64,000 nt of DNA, from positions 56,934 to 120,933 of the forward strand of contig JXTB01000316.1 in NCBI GenBank assembly GCA_002914805.1. The letters run 5' to 3'. The DNA comes from Parasponia andersonii (lineage: Eukaryota; Streptophyta; Magnoliopsida; Rosales; Cannabaceae). Position 1 is the stretch's first letter. The number at the start of each line of letters is the position of its first letter. This document shows positions 36,915 to 49,695 of the stretch, piece after piece. The notes under the pieces were generated by a model. It was given only the letters and a program-made list of their open reading frames with translations. It was not told the DNA's origin and made no database searches. The position numbers and the translations under genes were made by a program.

Positions 36915-37390
36915 AAGTGCCACGTGGTGATCATGAAGAGACTCCGTACAGACACGTGGCTTTATAAAGCAGATCTCAAGGAAACCACCAAAACAAGCGT
37001 CGTCACCTGTTTGGATTTATGCGAGAGGCGAGAGCTAGGCGTCGGATTAGGTTTCCGAAAGCACACGTGTCGTCCAACTAATGTGGAACTCCCTAAAACT
37101 GCCACGTATCACTTAAAATCTCGGCCTCGTTAAGCGGCGACTGTCTCTCACTCTCTCTCTCTATCTTTCGTGAGCTGGATTCCAGAACTGGACGCGGAGA
37201 TAGTACCAGGATTCGACACGTGGCTGTGCCTTGGGATTTGTGTCCGTCTTTTCGATTGCCCTTTATTTAATTAATTATTTAATGTACGTGAACTGGCGTT
37301 GCCCACTTGCGAGAGAGATGGAATATCGCTCAGGCGATGTGGGATTAGAATCTAAGAGCCTACTCGCTCGTGGAGCCGGACGTGTATCAA
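36915..37390 (-). promoter_or_regulatory. ABRE/G-box cluster upstream of the AFP-like gene
   Basis: Within about 470 bp there are ACGT cores at 36920-36927 (CCACGTGG), 36951-36960 (GACACGTGGC), 37061-37070 (GCACACGTGT), 37101-37110 (GCCACGTATC) and 37215-37224 (GACACGTGGC), with weaker ones near 37285 (TACGTGAA) and 37380 (GACGTGTA). ACGTGGC is the classical ABA-responsive element bound by ABI5/ABF bZIPs. AFP genes are known to be ABA-induced, so this fits a negative-feedback loop on ABI5. Regulation is inferred from motifs only. Confidence 0.65.
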
Positions 37391-37399
37391 AAAGGGTAT

Positions 37400-38800
37400 G
37401 ATGGTAATTTCGTAAAAACAATAGAGACTGAGTGCTGGCTTTGCTCTGTACTACTGGACCCCGTTTGTTTGACTAGAAAATTAGGAAAGTAACTGGCGCG
37501 TGTGTGAGAATAATGTGTGTATTATTTGTACGAGATAAAATTTTAAAAAAATCATTTTTAACTCTTTATCAAAAAAAATTCTTCACTTTTTTAAATTATT
37601 TTTATTAATATCAAAAAAAAAAACATTCTATTTATATTTTCATCAAATTTCACCATATTTATATATATAGTTAAAATTAGAATTAAATTTATTGAAAATT
37701 AATACTTTTAACTTTTTAAATCAAATGACAAAATTTTTTAAAAAACTATGTGTTTAAAAGCATGCTAGAATACATACCACTTTTCCAGCTAGATAATTAC
37801 CTTCTACTTATTTTTATGGATCTAAATAAATAATTTTAAAAAATGAAGATAATTTTGTAACAATTTTAAATTACTCTATTTTAAAAAAATATGAGGTCTG
37901 AGGTATAATTATCGCCTTTATTCCTTCTCCTACTAACCAATGACCACTAGCACTTGGTTGGAGATGTGATCCATCCCCAAAATAGAGTAAAACTCTAACA
38001 TAGAGTTTAATTGGAGATGCTAGAAGCTCACCAAGTCCAAGATGGAATGACCTTAGTACCATAACCTCATCAATAAAAACGTATTTCCATGACATACTAA
38101 CCAGAGCAATTATGTACATTGGCAAAGATAGTTCCCTTATTTTTACACTTAATTGTTATGTTAATTTTGTGCTTAGATTATGTAAACCTGAGTACCCCTA
38201 ATTATAAATAAGGATGGGCCGGTGATGAACGTCATATTGAGAATTCTCTAGAACTGAGATTACTTTGAACACATAAAAGATTGTATCTCCATTTATTTTT
38301 GCATTTTACTCGTATTTGTGGCTTATTCCGATCTAAGAATTCAACCACCCTAATATTGACAAAAACATCCATCAGCAATGATAATCTAATATTGTAATGC
38401 ACCGTACGTGTGATACTATATACAACTTAATTTTAAAATAATTTTTTTAAGGAATTCGAATTATTCATTCGTATTTTTTAACAATGTGGATCTTAAAATT
38501 TTAGAAGAGAACCAATAAAATCCTTAATTAGCAAATAAAATATGTCTAATAGGTGTCCTTTTATCCGTTGTTTTTAGTACGAAAAAGTAATAATATTTTT
38601 ATCTTTCCAACTAAACATGATTCCCCAAATTTTAAAACTTTAAAATTATTTATAAATAGTGTGATGTTATGAGAAATAATAGAATATTGATTATAAAACA
38701 TTCAGGATAATCCTCGCATCATAACATATATGTGCTAAGAAGCTTTTCTTCAAAATTAGACGTTAAAGAATATCAACTTGGTCATGTGATTGCGTGAAAT

Positions 38801-38842
<42 letters not shown>
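37400..38842. other. AT-rich intergenic DNA
   Basis: No gene is recognised between the AFP promoter and the MITE at 38.84 kb. An (AT)n run of about 40 bases lies at 38803-38842. The open frame at 37871-38125 shows no known domain. Confidence 0.45.
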
Positions 38843-38846
<4 letters not shown>

Positions 38847-39058
38847 TCAATCTAATAAGTATTTTTTTTTTACTTATGACTAGGAATGGATTTAGATTAT
38901 AATCCATTGACTATAATGAAGAGTATGAAAAGACGTACATTATTAATATTCTTTCTCTCTTATTTTTTATAATAAAAAAATATACATGCTAAATTTTTAT
39001 TAGCTAAATTGATACATATGCATAGGTAAAAAAAAAAATACCTACTGGATTGGTGGCT
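38843..39058. mobile_element. Mutator-type MITE, copy 2 (about 216 bp)
   Basis: Left end GTCAATCTAATAAGTATTTT, right end AAATACCTACTGGATTGGTG then GC. The interior contains ATGAAAAGACGTACATTATT and CTTTCTCTCTTATTTTTTAT, shared with the 54.76 kb copy and, reversed, with the 15.42 kb copy. Flanked on both sides by AT dinucleotide runs, so a target duplication cannot be judged. Confidence 0.7.
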
Positions 39059-39059
39059 A

Positions 39060-40269
39060 TATAAGTAAATATATATATATATATATCAATGAAGGTGTAT
39101 ATATTTTTTTCTATTCATAAATATTTTTTTAGCGGTTAAATAATTATTCAACAGTTATTATAATTTAGTTAATTAAAAAATAAATAAAAGTAAAAATTTA
39201 TTATTTAATTTGTTTATTTTTATTATAAAAAATATGTATAATTAATTTTAATTAAATACAATAATATTTACAAATAAAAAAAAATAGATACTAAATTAGT
39301 GCTCGTATATATTATAACGATATTGAATTCTACAGAGAACAAATGGTTTACATATTATTATTAATTAGATTTCAAATCTGCCTTTGAGTTGGGACCACTA
39401 ATCTCCAATCTCAACACAAGAAAAATAATATCATCAAGTATTAAGCCTTAGAACTAAGCCAAAAGCTACAGAACAACAAAATCATGAGCTCTTTTTAAAT
39501 CACATGGCTAATAAATACCAAATCAAAACTATAATTAAAATTTTCACAGATTTTTTCAAAATTTATTTCTAAATTAAAACAACTAGACAATAATGGAACC
39601 GGGAAAAAGGGAAAACCAATAGAGAAGCAAATGGGCCAAGTTGCACATACTTTATTGTTATGAGCAGTGAACACTGCTATGCCAGAGTTCTAGTAATCTG
39701 GGTTAACGCCACGTACTAGATTTAAAAAAAAAAAGGAAAGTACACAAGTTGACACGTGTCAGTATCGGATTGCAAAGGGACAGCGGAGCTGGCAATCAAA
39801 TTGGGAGGAAGATATTATTAGAAGATTTTGCAAATTCATCGGGGGCAGGAAAATCATCATGTCGCACGCACGCGCCGTGTCAGGGAATATAATTTATATT
39901 TTGGGAATTCTTGCCACTGGATTGCAACGGACCATGACTTTGTTTTAATAATTTTTTAAAATAAATATTTATTTCAATAATTTTTTTTTTTAATAATTCA
40001 ATTTTTTTTATTCAAAGCATCATGAATCAGACTAATATTAGAATAAATTTTTTGTGCCTTAGATTGAAAATGGAGAGAAAGAAATATTTATAAATAATCT
40101 ATTCCAATATTCTTATTCTGGTTACAACTCATTCAGATATTTTTTAATTCAAAAGTTTTCTATTCTAAATATAATATATTTTAAATTTTCTATTTAAATA
40201 TGCCCATGGGTTAACCAAATGGGACCAATATGATTGGAGATCAGTATTTTGGTACAATTCAATTTTCAT
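39060..40269. other. AT-rich intergenic DNA
   Basis: No gene is seen. A GC-richer patch at about 39740-39890 contains GACACGTGTC (39752-39761), a palindromic ACGT element, but no gene adjoins it. Confidence 0.4.
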
Positions 40270-40609
40270 GATTCGATTATAGATTTGATTTTTGACAAAG
40301 AAAAAAAATGAGAAGAAGAGGGAGATAGATTACTATTTTGGGTAGAAATTAGTGCCGAAATACTTATGTTTTCACTAAAACTTTAGTTTAACATTTTAAA
40401 AAATAAAAATAAAAAAATCATTCAATTTAATGGCAATCCGATTCGATCATAGATTTGATTTTTGACAAAGAAAAAAAAAATGGGAAGAAGAGGGAGATAG
40501 ATTAGTATTTTGGGTAAAAATTAGTGCCGAAATACTTATGTTTTCACTAAAACTTTAGTTTAACATTTTAAAAAATAAAAATAAAAAAAGCATTCAATTT
40601 AATGGCAAT
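40270..40609 (+). repeat. Tandem duplication, 2 x 170 bp
   Basis: Units 40270-40439 and 40440-40609 begin GATTCGATTATAGATTTG / GATTCGATCATAGATTTG and share AGAAGAGGGAGATAGATTA, TTAGTGCCGAAATACTTATG and TTTAATGGCAATCC with only a handful of differences, so the duplication is recent. Confidence 0.9.
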
Positions 40610-41296
40610 CCAATACAAATATAAAATTAGGAGAACGATAAGAATATCTCCTTATAATTTGTTATATTGTGCTTTGCGCGGCTTTGTATTAAAATAAATT
40701 GACATAATTATTGTATGAAATATATAAAATAACAAAACTTTTTAGTATAGTCTACTTCTCTTCCAGTGATGAATATCTTTACTTAACTTGATCAAAATAA
40801 AGAAATTCCTTAAAATTCAAAATGGATTTACTTGTATATGTATTTTTCAATTCAATCTTTTAGCTCAATAATTCGTCTCGACGATTATGTCATGACATCT
40901 TTAAACTTAATGCGATGGATAGACCTCATCAACTATGAGATATATGTTTTTGCTGTCTATACCTGATAAGAAAAAAACAATAAAGAAAACTTGAGACATA
41001 TGACATATTTACCTATATAAAAAAATAGATTACAATATTAACATATGATCTAGACAATGTTAATAGACAGAAAAACAAAAGAGCAATAGAATCTTATAAT
41101 CATATCTATCTTAAAATTTTAAATACCGACAATTAGTTCATGAATGTTCATATAAGTATATGTGTATATATAATGGCAATTGACATTAACCATAATAAAT
41201 TAGAAGAGGAAGTGGTACTTAATTATTTAAAGTTAAAAGGATACATTAAGCCCAATTTATAATGAGATTTCAATGTATTAACAATATTAAAAAATT

Positions 41297-41445
41297 ATAT
41301 ATATATATATATATATCTATAGATAGATATAGATATAAATAGATAGATATAATTATTATTATTATTATTTAATTATATATCAAAAACTAGTTTTTTAATT
41401 ATATATAGATCAATCTTTATTATTATTATTATTATTATTATTATT
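41297..41445. repeat. Compound microsatellite (AT)n-(GATA)n-(TTA)n
   Basis: AT run, TAGATAGATATAGATA-type repeats, then two ATT/TTA trinucleotide runs (about 41353-41369 and 41417-41445). Confidence 0.85.
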
Positions 41446-41669
41446 GATATATTGACATAAGGTTCCATACATTTTGTTTTTTTCATTCTACCTTTAAAAT
41501 CAATAATTATAAAACCGAGGTTTTCTTATAAAAAATAAATAAATAGATATACTTTCCAAGAAAAAAATAAATAAATAAAATTATTTGTACAACATTAAAG
41601 AATGTAGTTATTTGTACATTCAAAAAATAAATGTAAGATAATAATCAATTTATTTGATGAGATGAATAT

Positions 41670-43809
41670 TATCACGACCCAAAATCTGGGCCAGTGGTAG
41701 AAGAGGAATTTCATAAAGGTGGGAAATTCCTTGATTTATTTGAAAAGTGTCAAAAGTTTTAGTTTTTATAAAAACGGTCCATTTAAATAAAATAATCAGA
41801 ATTCCATCTCGTGAACCACTCCCACAATTCATATACACCATTAAACATAGACTGAATAATAATTAAAAATCACGAAGTTACATAAAAGGCCAAGCATCAC
41901 CATCATCCACAATAAAAGTCAAATACCAGAATGACATACATAAGTTCGCAAACAAAATAGAAAGCAGTAATCTTGGTTCGATGCTAATACAAAACCCAAA
42001 TAGTCCAAAGACTACGACAACAAACTCCTAGTATTACCAAGAGACTAACTGCAATCCAGATGACCTCTTACTCCTCTTGATCATTAAGATTGCACTGGAT
42101 ACTACCTGAGGAAAAATAATTACCTCGATCGAAAACATTTTAGTGATGGAGAATTCCTACATGGTTAGTTTAATCCAAAATATACATATGTATATAATCC
42201 AAACTGGAAATCCATATATATATAAAAAGCAGTGTAATCAAAACCATTCAATCCATATACACATGACACAAATCAACTCATACTCGTGAGCTCTCATCCT
42301 CTCATCTGTGGAAACCCAGGATGATGGCACTAAGTATGCCTAACAGCCTACCTGATACCTAAGCCCATACCCGGAGGGGACACCCGTATGTCGCTTACCA
42401 AACCTAGAGGGGCAAACGAATTGCCTACACCTGCCAAATGGAGAGGTAATCAGAAGTAACAAAATTTCGCGCGAGTTTACGGACTTTCACCGACGGTGGG
42501 GCATGCAGCGCCACACTGTAACCCACGATGCTAACACGGTGCTCATATATGATTCTATGACATGTGCAATACAGAACTGAAGTGTGAAAATAATCGTGCT
42601 CTGATTTTTCAGTAAAATTAATGTACTAGGTTTTTATAGAAAAACGGGCAGCATACAGCCCTATTTTTAATATACCCAAAATAACCTGCATTCAGAAAAT
42701 TCCCAGAGCAATACAGTATATATCATACAATTAATTCTCATCACAGGTATTCGAGAAACCAAAAATCACATTTGTTCTCATATGTTGCAGAAAATAAGTT
42801 TTATTCGAAAACGATATAAAACATATGTAATTGAATCCCTACTTCGCTCGAATAGCAATACCACGGTATTAAATCCTCAAGGTGTTGTTGACGATCGCCC
42901 AGAGGGTCGGGAACCAATTCCAAGCCCTCGATCGTCCTCTTGCGAAAAACCAATTTCTCACCGGAGCTTCAATTCCACAAACAGACTGAGCTTACACCGG
43001 AGCTTCAATTCCACTAAAGAGTCCTCCAATACCTACAACTAGGTTAGACATATAACTTGTCCAATTCAGATCCCATCCTACACCAGGCCGGTGGCATGCA
43101 AAACGAGGTAAATCTCGACCGTCCGATCTCGATTTCCGTGCCGATCACCAAACATAGGCAATATATATCAAACTTCTCCATTTTCCGAATACATTCCAAA
43201 AATGACAACAAAAACACAATCCAATGGCCGGATCAAAAAGTCAAACTTAAACTCAAAATATCCAAAAATGACAACTTTCAATCCAGGCAAAATAGGGTTG
43301 AGATATATATACCTTGATGATCCTTGAGACAAGACGAATCCAACGGAACCGGTTGGAGGTCGAATGGTGGCCGGAATCTTCGCCGGTGACGAAATAACCG
43401 AAACGGCGGCTTGGAGGTTTTCTGGCGTTGCAGGCGACGGTGGCGGCTGGCGAGGGGCGACAGAGCTTCGGTGCGGCACGGGGACCCTTCGCCGGTCGGT
43501 GGCTGGAGCGGCGGTCACGGCTTCCTCCGGTGGTGCAGCCGAGAAACGCAGAGAGAGAGAAAGAAGTCAGGGGAGAAGAGAGAGAGAGAGAAAAGAAAAG
43601 GACAGGGCACGTAGCCCTGTCTTAAAGGGTTGTACAATTTTTAAAAAATTGCACATAAGTCCCCAAATTTTAAATCTCTATCAATCTAGTTTCTCAAAAA
43701 TTACAATTTAATCATTCTGCACAAAATTTTTGCAATTAATCCCCACAATATTATATCCGAAAAATTGGTAAATTGTCCAAATTACCCTCCTAAAATCCGG
43801 GTTTTTACA
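41670..43809 (-). mobile_element. Solo LTR of a retrotransposon (2.14 kb)
   Basis: A single copy bounded by a perfect 5-bp target duplication AATAT (41665-41669 and 43810-43814). On the minus strand it starts TGTAAAAACCCGGATTTTAG and ends CCCAGATTTTGGGTCGTGAT, the TG...CA style with terminal sequences typical of large plant Ty3-like LTRs (family call is inference). It includes a CT-rich then GC-rich leader-like block (minus strand, about 43600 down to 43330) and no internal coding domain. A solo LTR forms when the two LTRs of a full element recombine. The open frames inside it (for example 43168-43518 and 43364-43711) are not host genes. Confidence 0.75.
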
Positions 43810-43814
43810 AATAT

Positions 43815-45432
43815 AGTATTACTATTTATTCGATTCCATGAATTAAATTTAATATAAGTTATTATTAATATTAAAGTAAATATAATATTATATAACATGT
43901 ATGTATAATGACCAATTATAGTATGAAAAAATTAATAATAAAACCGATCATATCATGAAAAAATAAGAGTTAAATTACAAATTTTGTCAAACTTTTAAAA
44001 ATAGAATACGATTGAGAAAACTATCTAATTTTTTATACTTTCTCTCTGCTTCAGGCTTAATATATATAGATAGATTCAGATCTCATTCAAATGCTGGCTT
44101 AAAGTTTTGACATGCACACACTTAATATTACACGAAAACATCGTCAAACATATAAAATTTAGGATCTTTAGGCTATGTTTAGTAGGAAAAGGAAAAGAGA
44201 GAAGAAAGAAAAATTTTGATAGAAAAGTGAAGAAAATAAAAATTTAGGTTGTTTGATAGAAGAAAAAAGAGAAAATAAGAGAGAAAAAGTGAGGAAAAAA
44301 GTAGTGAGACTTACTCAAATATTTTTTTCTAGAAAATAGAGAAAAACAAGAGAAATTTTTTTTTACTAATATTTTAAAATAAATTTACTAAATTAACTTT
44401 GTACCATATTTTTAAAATTTTAATAAAAAAATAAAATTATTATTTTAAAATATACTAATTTTTTTTTCACAAATAGAAATGACTCATATATATGGCGCAT
44501 AGTTTAATAAATATGACTAAAAATAGGATTCTAACTCATAAAAATAAATAATACCAAATTATATACTGTCAATCACTATTTTCTGTTTTAAAATTAATAA
44601 TTTATGACAAAGGACCATTATTGTAATAATTGCATAATTCATACGTCATTAGGACATGAACTTGAAAATTCAGGGATAAAATGATATAACAAGTATGATT
44701 TAAAGATTATTATTATATTTAAGCCAAAAACTTAAAAAGAAAAAGGATGAGCTATTCCAATAGGTGAAAATCTAGAAGAGATACAAGACTTCCAAATAGA
44801 GGAAAAAAGTAATTCAGGAGCACCAAGAAGCCTAAACTATATAATTTGCAAAGTGCTCCTAATTTTTAATAGTCCACACCGGTATTACGATTATTGTATT
44901 GTTCTTATTCTTAGAACCGCAGTTTTCTTCGCACTTTTTACTGGCTAATTCGGAAGCATCATATACTTAGAATTCAAATTGAACTTTAACCAAGTTTTTA
45001 TATTACGGCATACCATTGAGGTTATATTTATTTATTTTAATTAAACAAAAAAAAAAAAAAACAAAACAAAAGACAAAAGCATTGACTCGACCAGAATAAT
45101 AAGCATTCACAGATTAAAGCGAGTAGACACTAGAACTATGTAATTTCTTTCCATCAATTCCAATAAAACTGGAGGATGAGAACGAGTTTAAATCTTGGCA
45201 AAGCTACATTGGGCAGAGTTTAAAAGGCTGCCTAATCAAAACTCTCGTAATAGATAAAATCTCCTAAAAACTACGGCAAAAAAAACGCCTCTTCATTTCA
45301 ATTTCTACTACTAACTACTACTACAATTCAGACTACAGTTTTACTATCTCGTAAAACTAATGATTAAATAGCCAGGAAAGCAAATTCTGTCAAGAAAAAC
45401 TTTTGCGGAGAAAAAATCAATAAAGAAAATTT
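43815..45432. other. AT-rich spacer and 3' flank of the G3BP-like gene
   Basis: No gene is recognised. The phrase GGCTATGTTTAGTAGGAAAA at about 44172 followed by purine-rich sequence resembles the ends of common plant MITEs, but I could not find the partner end. From about 45070 to 45432 the sequence is probably 3' UTR of the minus-strand gene. Confidence 0.4.
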
Positions 45433-48400
45433 TCACGCAGAGCTAGCATTGTACTTCGGTCCACTTGCACGGCTACTTCTGCCTCTTCCTTGATGATAAC
45501 CATCTCCGCCGCGTCCACCTGAACCCCTACCTCGTCCAGAGAATTCAACCCTGTTCGAGTACTCATTCCTACCGAAGCTCCGGACGCCACCATAATTTCC
45601 ACGACCCCTAAAGCTGTCACTCCGGAAACTTCCCCTTCCAGGAGGGAACCTACCTCCTCTTCCATTACTTCCAACTACAAGAAGCAAAGATCATAAAGCA
45701 ATAGCATGGCATGACTACCATTTTCCTTGTACATTTCTTTTTTGTTTTTGTTCTTTTCAAAATTCTTTGGAAAGTTATCGGGATTATCAGGTAAAGGAGA
45801 ACTGAAATGCTTTTGCGCAACTTACCTCGAGTGGTAGTTCTTTTAATTTCAACAACAGCTCGTCGGTCTCCAATAGTGATTGGTGAAGCCTGAAACACAA
45901 TGCTGGAATGATCAAGCATTTGATGAAACGAGGCTGAATCAATACAAGCACTAGTTGAAGCATTGAACAAGAGTGATATAAGGACCAACACTTAACAGAG
46001 AGGATTATTTAAAACTGTGACAACACACGGATAAGAGAATCCTTGACTAGTTGGAACAATATTTTACTTGTATGTGTCTTGTTCAGCAAACGAGAACAAA
46101 GCAAGTCGGCTAAAAGAACAAGTAAATGCTGGTTCTGAAAATGAAATAAAACAATCAATCTCAAGAAACTATCAACATTCCTGCTCATGGTTATCAAAAC
46201 ATAATAACATATAGCCGATAGAGTAGCGGTATTTGAACCCTGTGGTGCAACATCTAAATGTTTGTATCCTAATCAAATCGATCATACGCTTGGTCGTGAA
46301 AATAAGGTGCTATCATTATATTTCTTGAACATAGTAAAGTTGTTATGAGCATCACCTTTTCATGAAAAAAGAAATACAAGACAAATATAAACTGAATTTA
46401 ACATGATAGACTATATATATATATAATATATTTGCATGTATGAATTCACAGGAAAAGACTAGGTAGTCAAGTAGTCAAGTTCATCAGCAGACGACAAAAT
46501 TATACCACAATGTACATGTGACCATGGTTTTTACAACTCGCCACAACAGCTATAAGGGCAAGATCTGACAGCTGAAAAGGAAAACTAATCACCAAGGACA
46601 AGAAGGATAAGGATCCTCCTCAAAATTAAAGAGGAAACAAAGAAGAAGAAAATTAAGCAACACCCAAACCCTGAATGATCCATGAAGATGCTGACCAGAA
46701 TTACAATAGAACCGTTGATCATTTGGGCAGGTTCAGTTGTTCAATTAAACATGGAAGAGGGAAGTCAGTTACCCTATTCAATTCCATATAGATGCAAAAA
46801 AGCTTGTTTAATTTTGACAGGAGAAGAAAAATCAAAACCTTAAAAACAAACCGTTTAGCAGAAACCTGGTACTGATGAAATTATATCAAATTCAAGAAGA
46901 GTTGAGCACAAAACAATCAAAAAGAGAACATACCTGAATTGCACTATTCATGGAGCTTAAAGACTGAAATTCAACAAACCCAAAACAGTATCCTTGTTGC
47001 TGCCATGGCAAACAAAAGCAGTTGAAGATATAAAATTTTGTGAAGGCTGCATTCATGTTAAGTGGAAGTAATGCCTAAGAGAACAAACATTATTATTTCT
47101 GACTTGCACGCCTCCTTGCTTTATGGGTCCAAATTTCTTGAATTCCATCTCAAGCTGAGCATCCGTCACAGATAAGGGCAAATTTCTAATGTAAATGGAG
47201 TGCCCCTCAACTGTAAGGAATCCAAAGGTGTATTAGACAATGTCCAATTTTGGGTAATATTGGATGCAAAATGACTCAGCCTGTATTATTCCTAGTTCGG
47301 AAGGGAAAAAAAAAAAGGAGGGGGATGCGAAAAGAAGAATATGAAAAAGGAAAAAACACACATATTAATCATGCCTCCCTCCATCCATAGTTGAGAAGTC
47401 CCTGAACGGTTTTGGGTTATAATCAGGAAAGTTAAAGCATTATCCACCTATTTGCTGCTAAAAACATCCCAACCGACGATTGCAGCTTAATTCTATGATT
47501 CAGTTAAACCGGATAAAAGACACGAGATAAATTTACTTGTCTTCAAATGTTTAATGGAGCGTTTGAGGATCAAACACATCAAGAATAACAAAACAAAATT
47601 AGGGACTATTTTTCTTTGGACAAAATTAAAATAAATAAAACAAAAACATAATAGAAACAAACAAACAAAAGTACCTTCCTCATTGCCATTGCTACTCTCT
47701 GGAGGACTGGTGCTACTTGGGGCCGATGTTTCAGGCACTGAAGCAGGCACTGCTGACCCAAGAGATTGATTCTCCATTTTCTTAGAAGGCACTTTTACTG
47801 TATTAGTTGGCACATAAACTTTAGTCAGTGCTGGACTCCCATTTGCTACTTTTACCTACAATCACACACACCAAATAATAATATAAGGATCAACATAAAC
47901 TTTTCTTGATGAAAAAATTACTGTGTTGACAACTCACAATTAATGCATATGACTTCTTTGGAGCATCCTCTGTGGCTGTCATAGAAGCTGATTCAACTTC
48001 CACAGGTACATCATTCCCATGTGAATGCGATGGGGGTTCTACAATAAATACTTCCTCGTTAACTAATTGTCTGTCATGGTCTGATGCATCATAAGCTTTC
48101 TCAACAACATTTTGATCTGCTTCGTCATGAACAGCTACTGGATCTGGTGCAGGAGGAGCAGGAATCTGAGTTGGGGCTGCAAAATATCATTCAAGAAACA
48201 TATAGGAGTTCCATGTAAAACATGAAACAATAACCATTATAATAAGATAACAGAAAATAAAAATAATGCAGACAACTTACCAGTATCAGGGTTTAATGGG
48301 ACTGTTTCATTATCAACTCCATTCATTGTATGATTCTCCAACAGGTCTCCATCTTCTACGTACCTAAAGACATCGTTCAAGACAAAGTACCCATTGTCTT

Positions 48401-49693
48401 GCGGGGCAAGAAAAAATGATTGTGCAAATTTCCTTTTCAAGTTATCCTTGCCTATCAAGCATCCAGTTACTAATACAGTCACCCCTTCTTTGTAAGACTT
48501 CTGAGCATCTGCAGTTTGTATCTCAGCCTTATACTCCTTGTAATCAAAAGAAAGGATCTTCTCATTGATACCCTGCTCCAATAAATTAAGTAATAACGTT
48601 TTAACTGCATGTCATGTCAACAATACCTAAAAAAAATCAATATATGTATACATAAGTTAAATGGGAAAAAGAAAAGAAAGAGAGACGAGGGGGGGTTGGT
48701 CTGGTTTTTGGTAAAGATGCACTTTGACTGGTTACATGCAGATAACTTGGGGCTGTTATTGCAAATATTAAATCCCAACTTTGGATATCCACGTACTTTC
48801 AACCATGCTCTTATGACTGTCTAAATATAAAATAGTCACATTTTGAGAAGTCATTTTATGTTTCAAATCTTCAATTATATTGTAAAGCACATAAAATTAT
48901 TCTTGTTCTATCTTCGGTGTTCTCTCCTACCCCCTCCAGGCTCCCCTCACTCCTTTCTTCAGTATGTAAGAAAATAAATGAACTGTAAACTTGACCTATA
49001 GCAAATCAAAAGGCAAAGAGAAAGAGAGATCGATTTGGCGACAGAGAAAGTGGATCATATAGGTTTGATTTCACGTAATTGAGTTTATTCTTATACAACC
49101 AATTTTTGGTTACTTCCGTTCAGAAAAGACAGGACACAGGCAGGGCATTACGAATTCTTTTAAATGTAAATGTTTAAAGTTTCAAGTTCCAATGAAGAGA
49201 AAGGGGTAAAATGGGTAGTTGAGAAAAGGCATTGACTGAAAAACAAAAATATATGGATTAAGACTCTATTATCTTTACTTTCCAAATGGAAGAAAAAAAA
49301 GTTTGCATCTTATTTTCAAATAACTTTTCCTAGTTCTTTCCGTATGTCATCTTTATAAATTTTAACTCTAGTTAACACATAAAATTGATATAATGTTTGC
49401 AATGGAAATCAAACGGAAGTACAACTGGATTAAGTCGACGGGGATTAATGCACTTTGCCTCAAAAGAATAACATTAAATTCCCTAAGCATAAAGGGAAAA
49501 AGCTTACTTGCATGGTAGTCACCGACGTCATAATACCATTGGAGTCAGGTCGGCTTAGAACACTTGATTCCTGATAAAATCTATACACCAACTCTGGAGA
49601 CTGGTGAAGAATATGATAATATTGCTCAACAAACGCATTTCCAACAACTTGGGCACTAGGAGCCGTAGGAGGACTTGCTGTCTGCAATGCCAT
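45433..49693 (-). CDS. G3BP-like RNA-binding protein (NTF2 + RRM + RGG)
   Basis: Ras-GAP SH3-binding-protein-like (G3BP) protein; family members act in cytoplasmic mRNA metabolism and stress granules. Minus-strand coding exons: 49508-49693, 48281-48572, 47938-48176, 47675-47855, 47089-47210, 46934-46999, 45826-45889, 45433-45674. All splice in frame to 463 residues. Residues ~16-135 are an NTF2-like domain (VGNAFVEQYYHILHQSPELV, then RFYQESSVLSRP, VTTMQGINEKI, SFFLAPQDNGYFVLNDVFRY). An acidic/Pro-rich linker follows to ~300. The RRM (~302-383) has RNP2 SIYIRNLP and RNP1 QQGYCFGFVEF. The tail is RGG-rich (FRGRGNYGG, GRGRGSGGRGGDG). The exon 5 donor (AAT|GTTTGT) is weak, but it is the one that keeps the RRM intact. 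An acceptor TTTTTGACAG two bases before the ATG implies a 5' UTR intron. The order of domains matches the family and the gene looks intact. Confidence 0.9.
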
Positions 49694-49695
49694 TT

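Noticed and set aside
43364-43625. Possible Arg-rich nuclear protein exon with CT/GA tract
   Set aside because: Three overlapping frames on one strand are all open because of GA repeats, and the region lies inside the target-duplication-bounded solo LTR.
42782-43711. Cluster of open frames on both strands, some Arg/Ala/Pro-rich
   Set aside because: All lie within the solo LTR, whose GC-rich leader block produces them.
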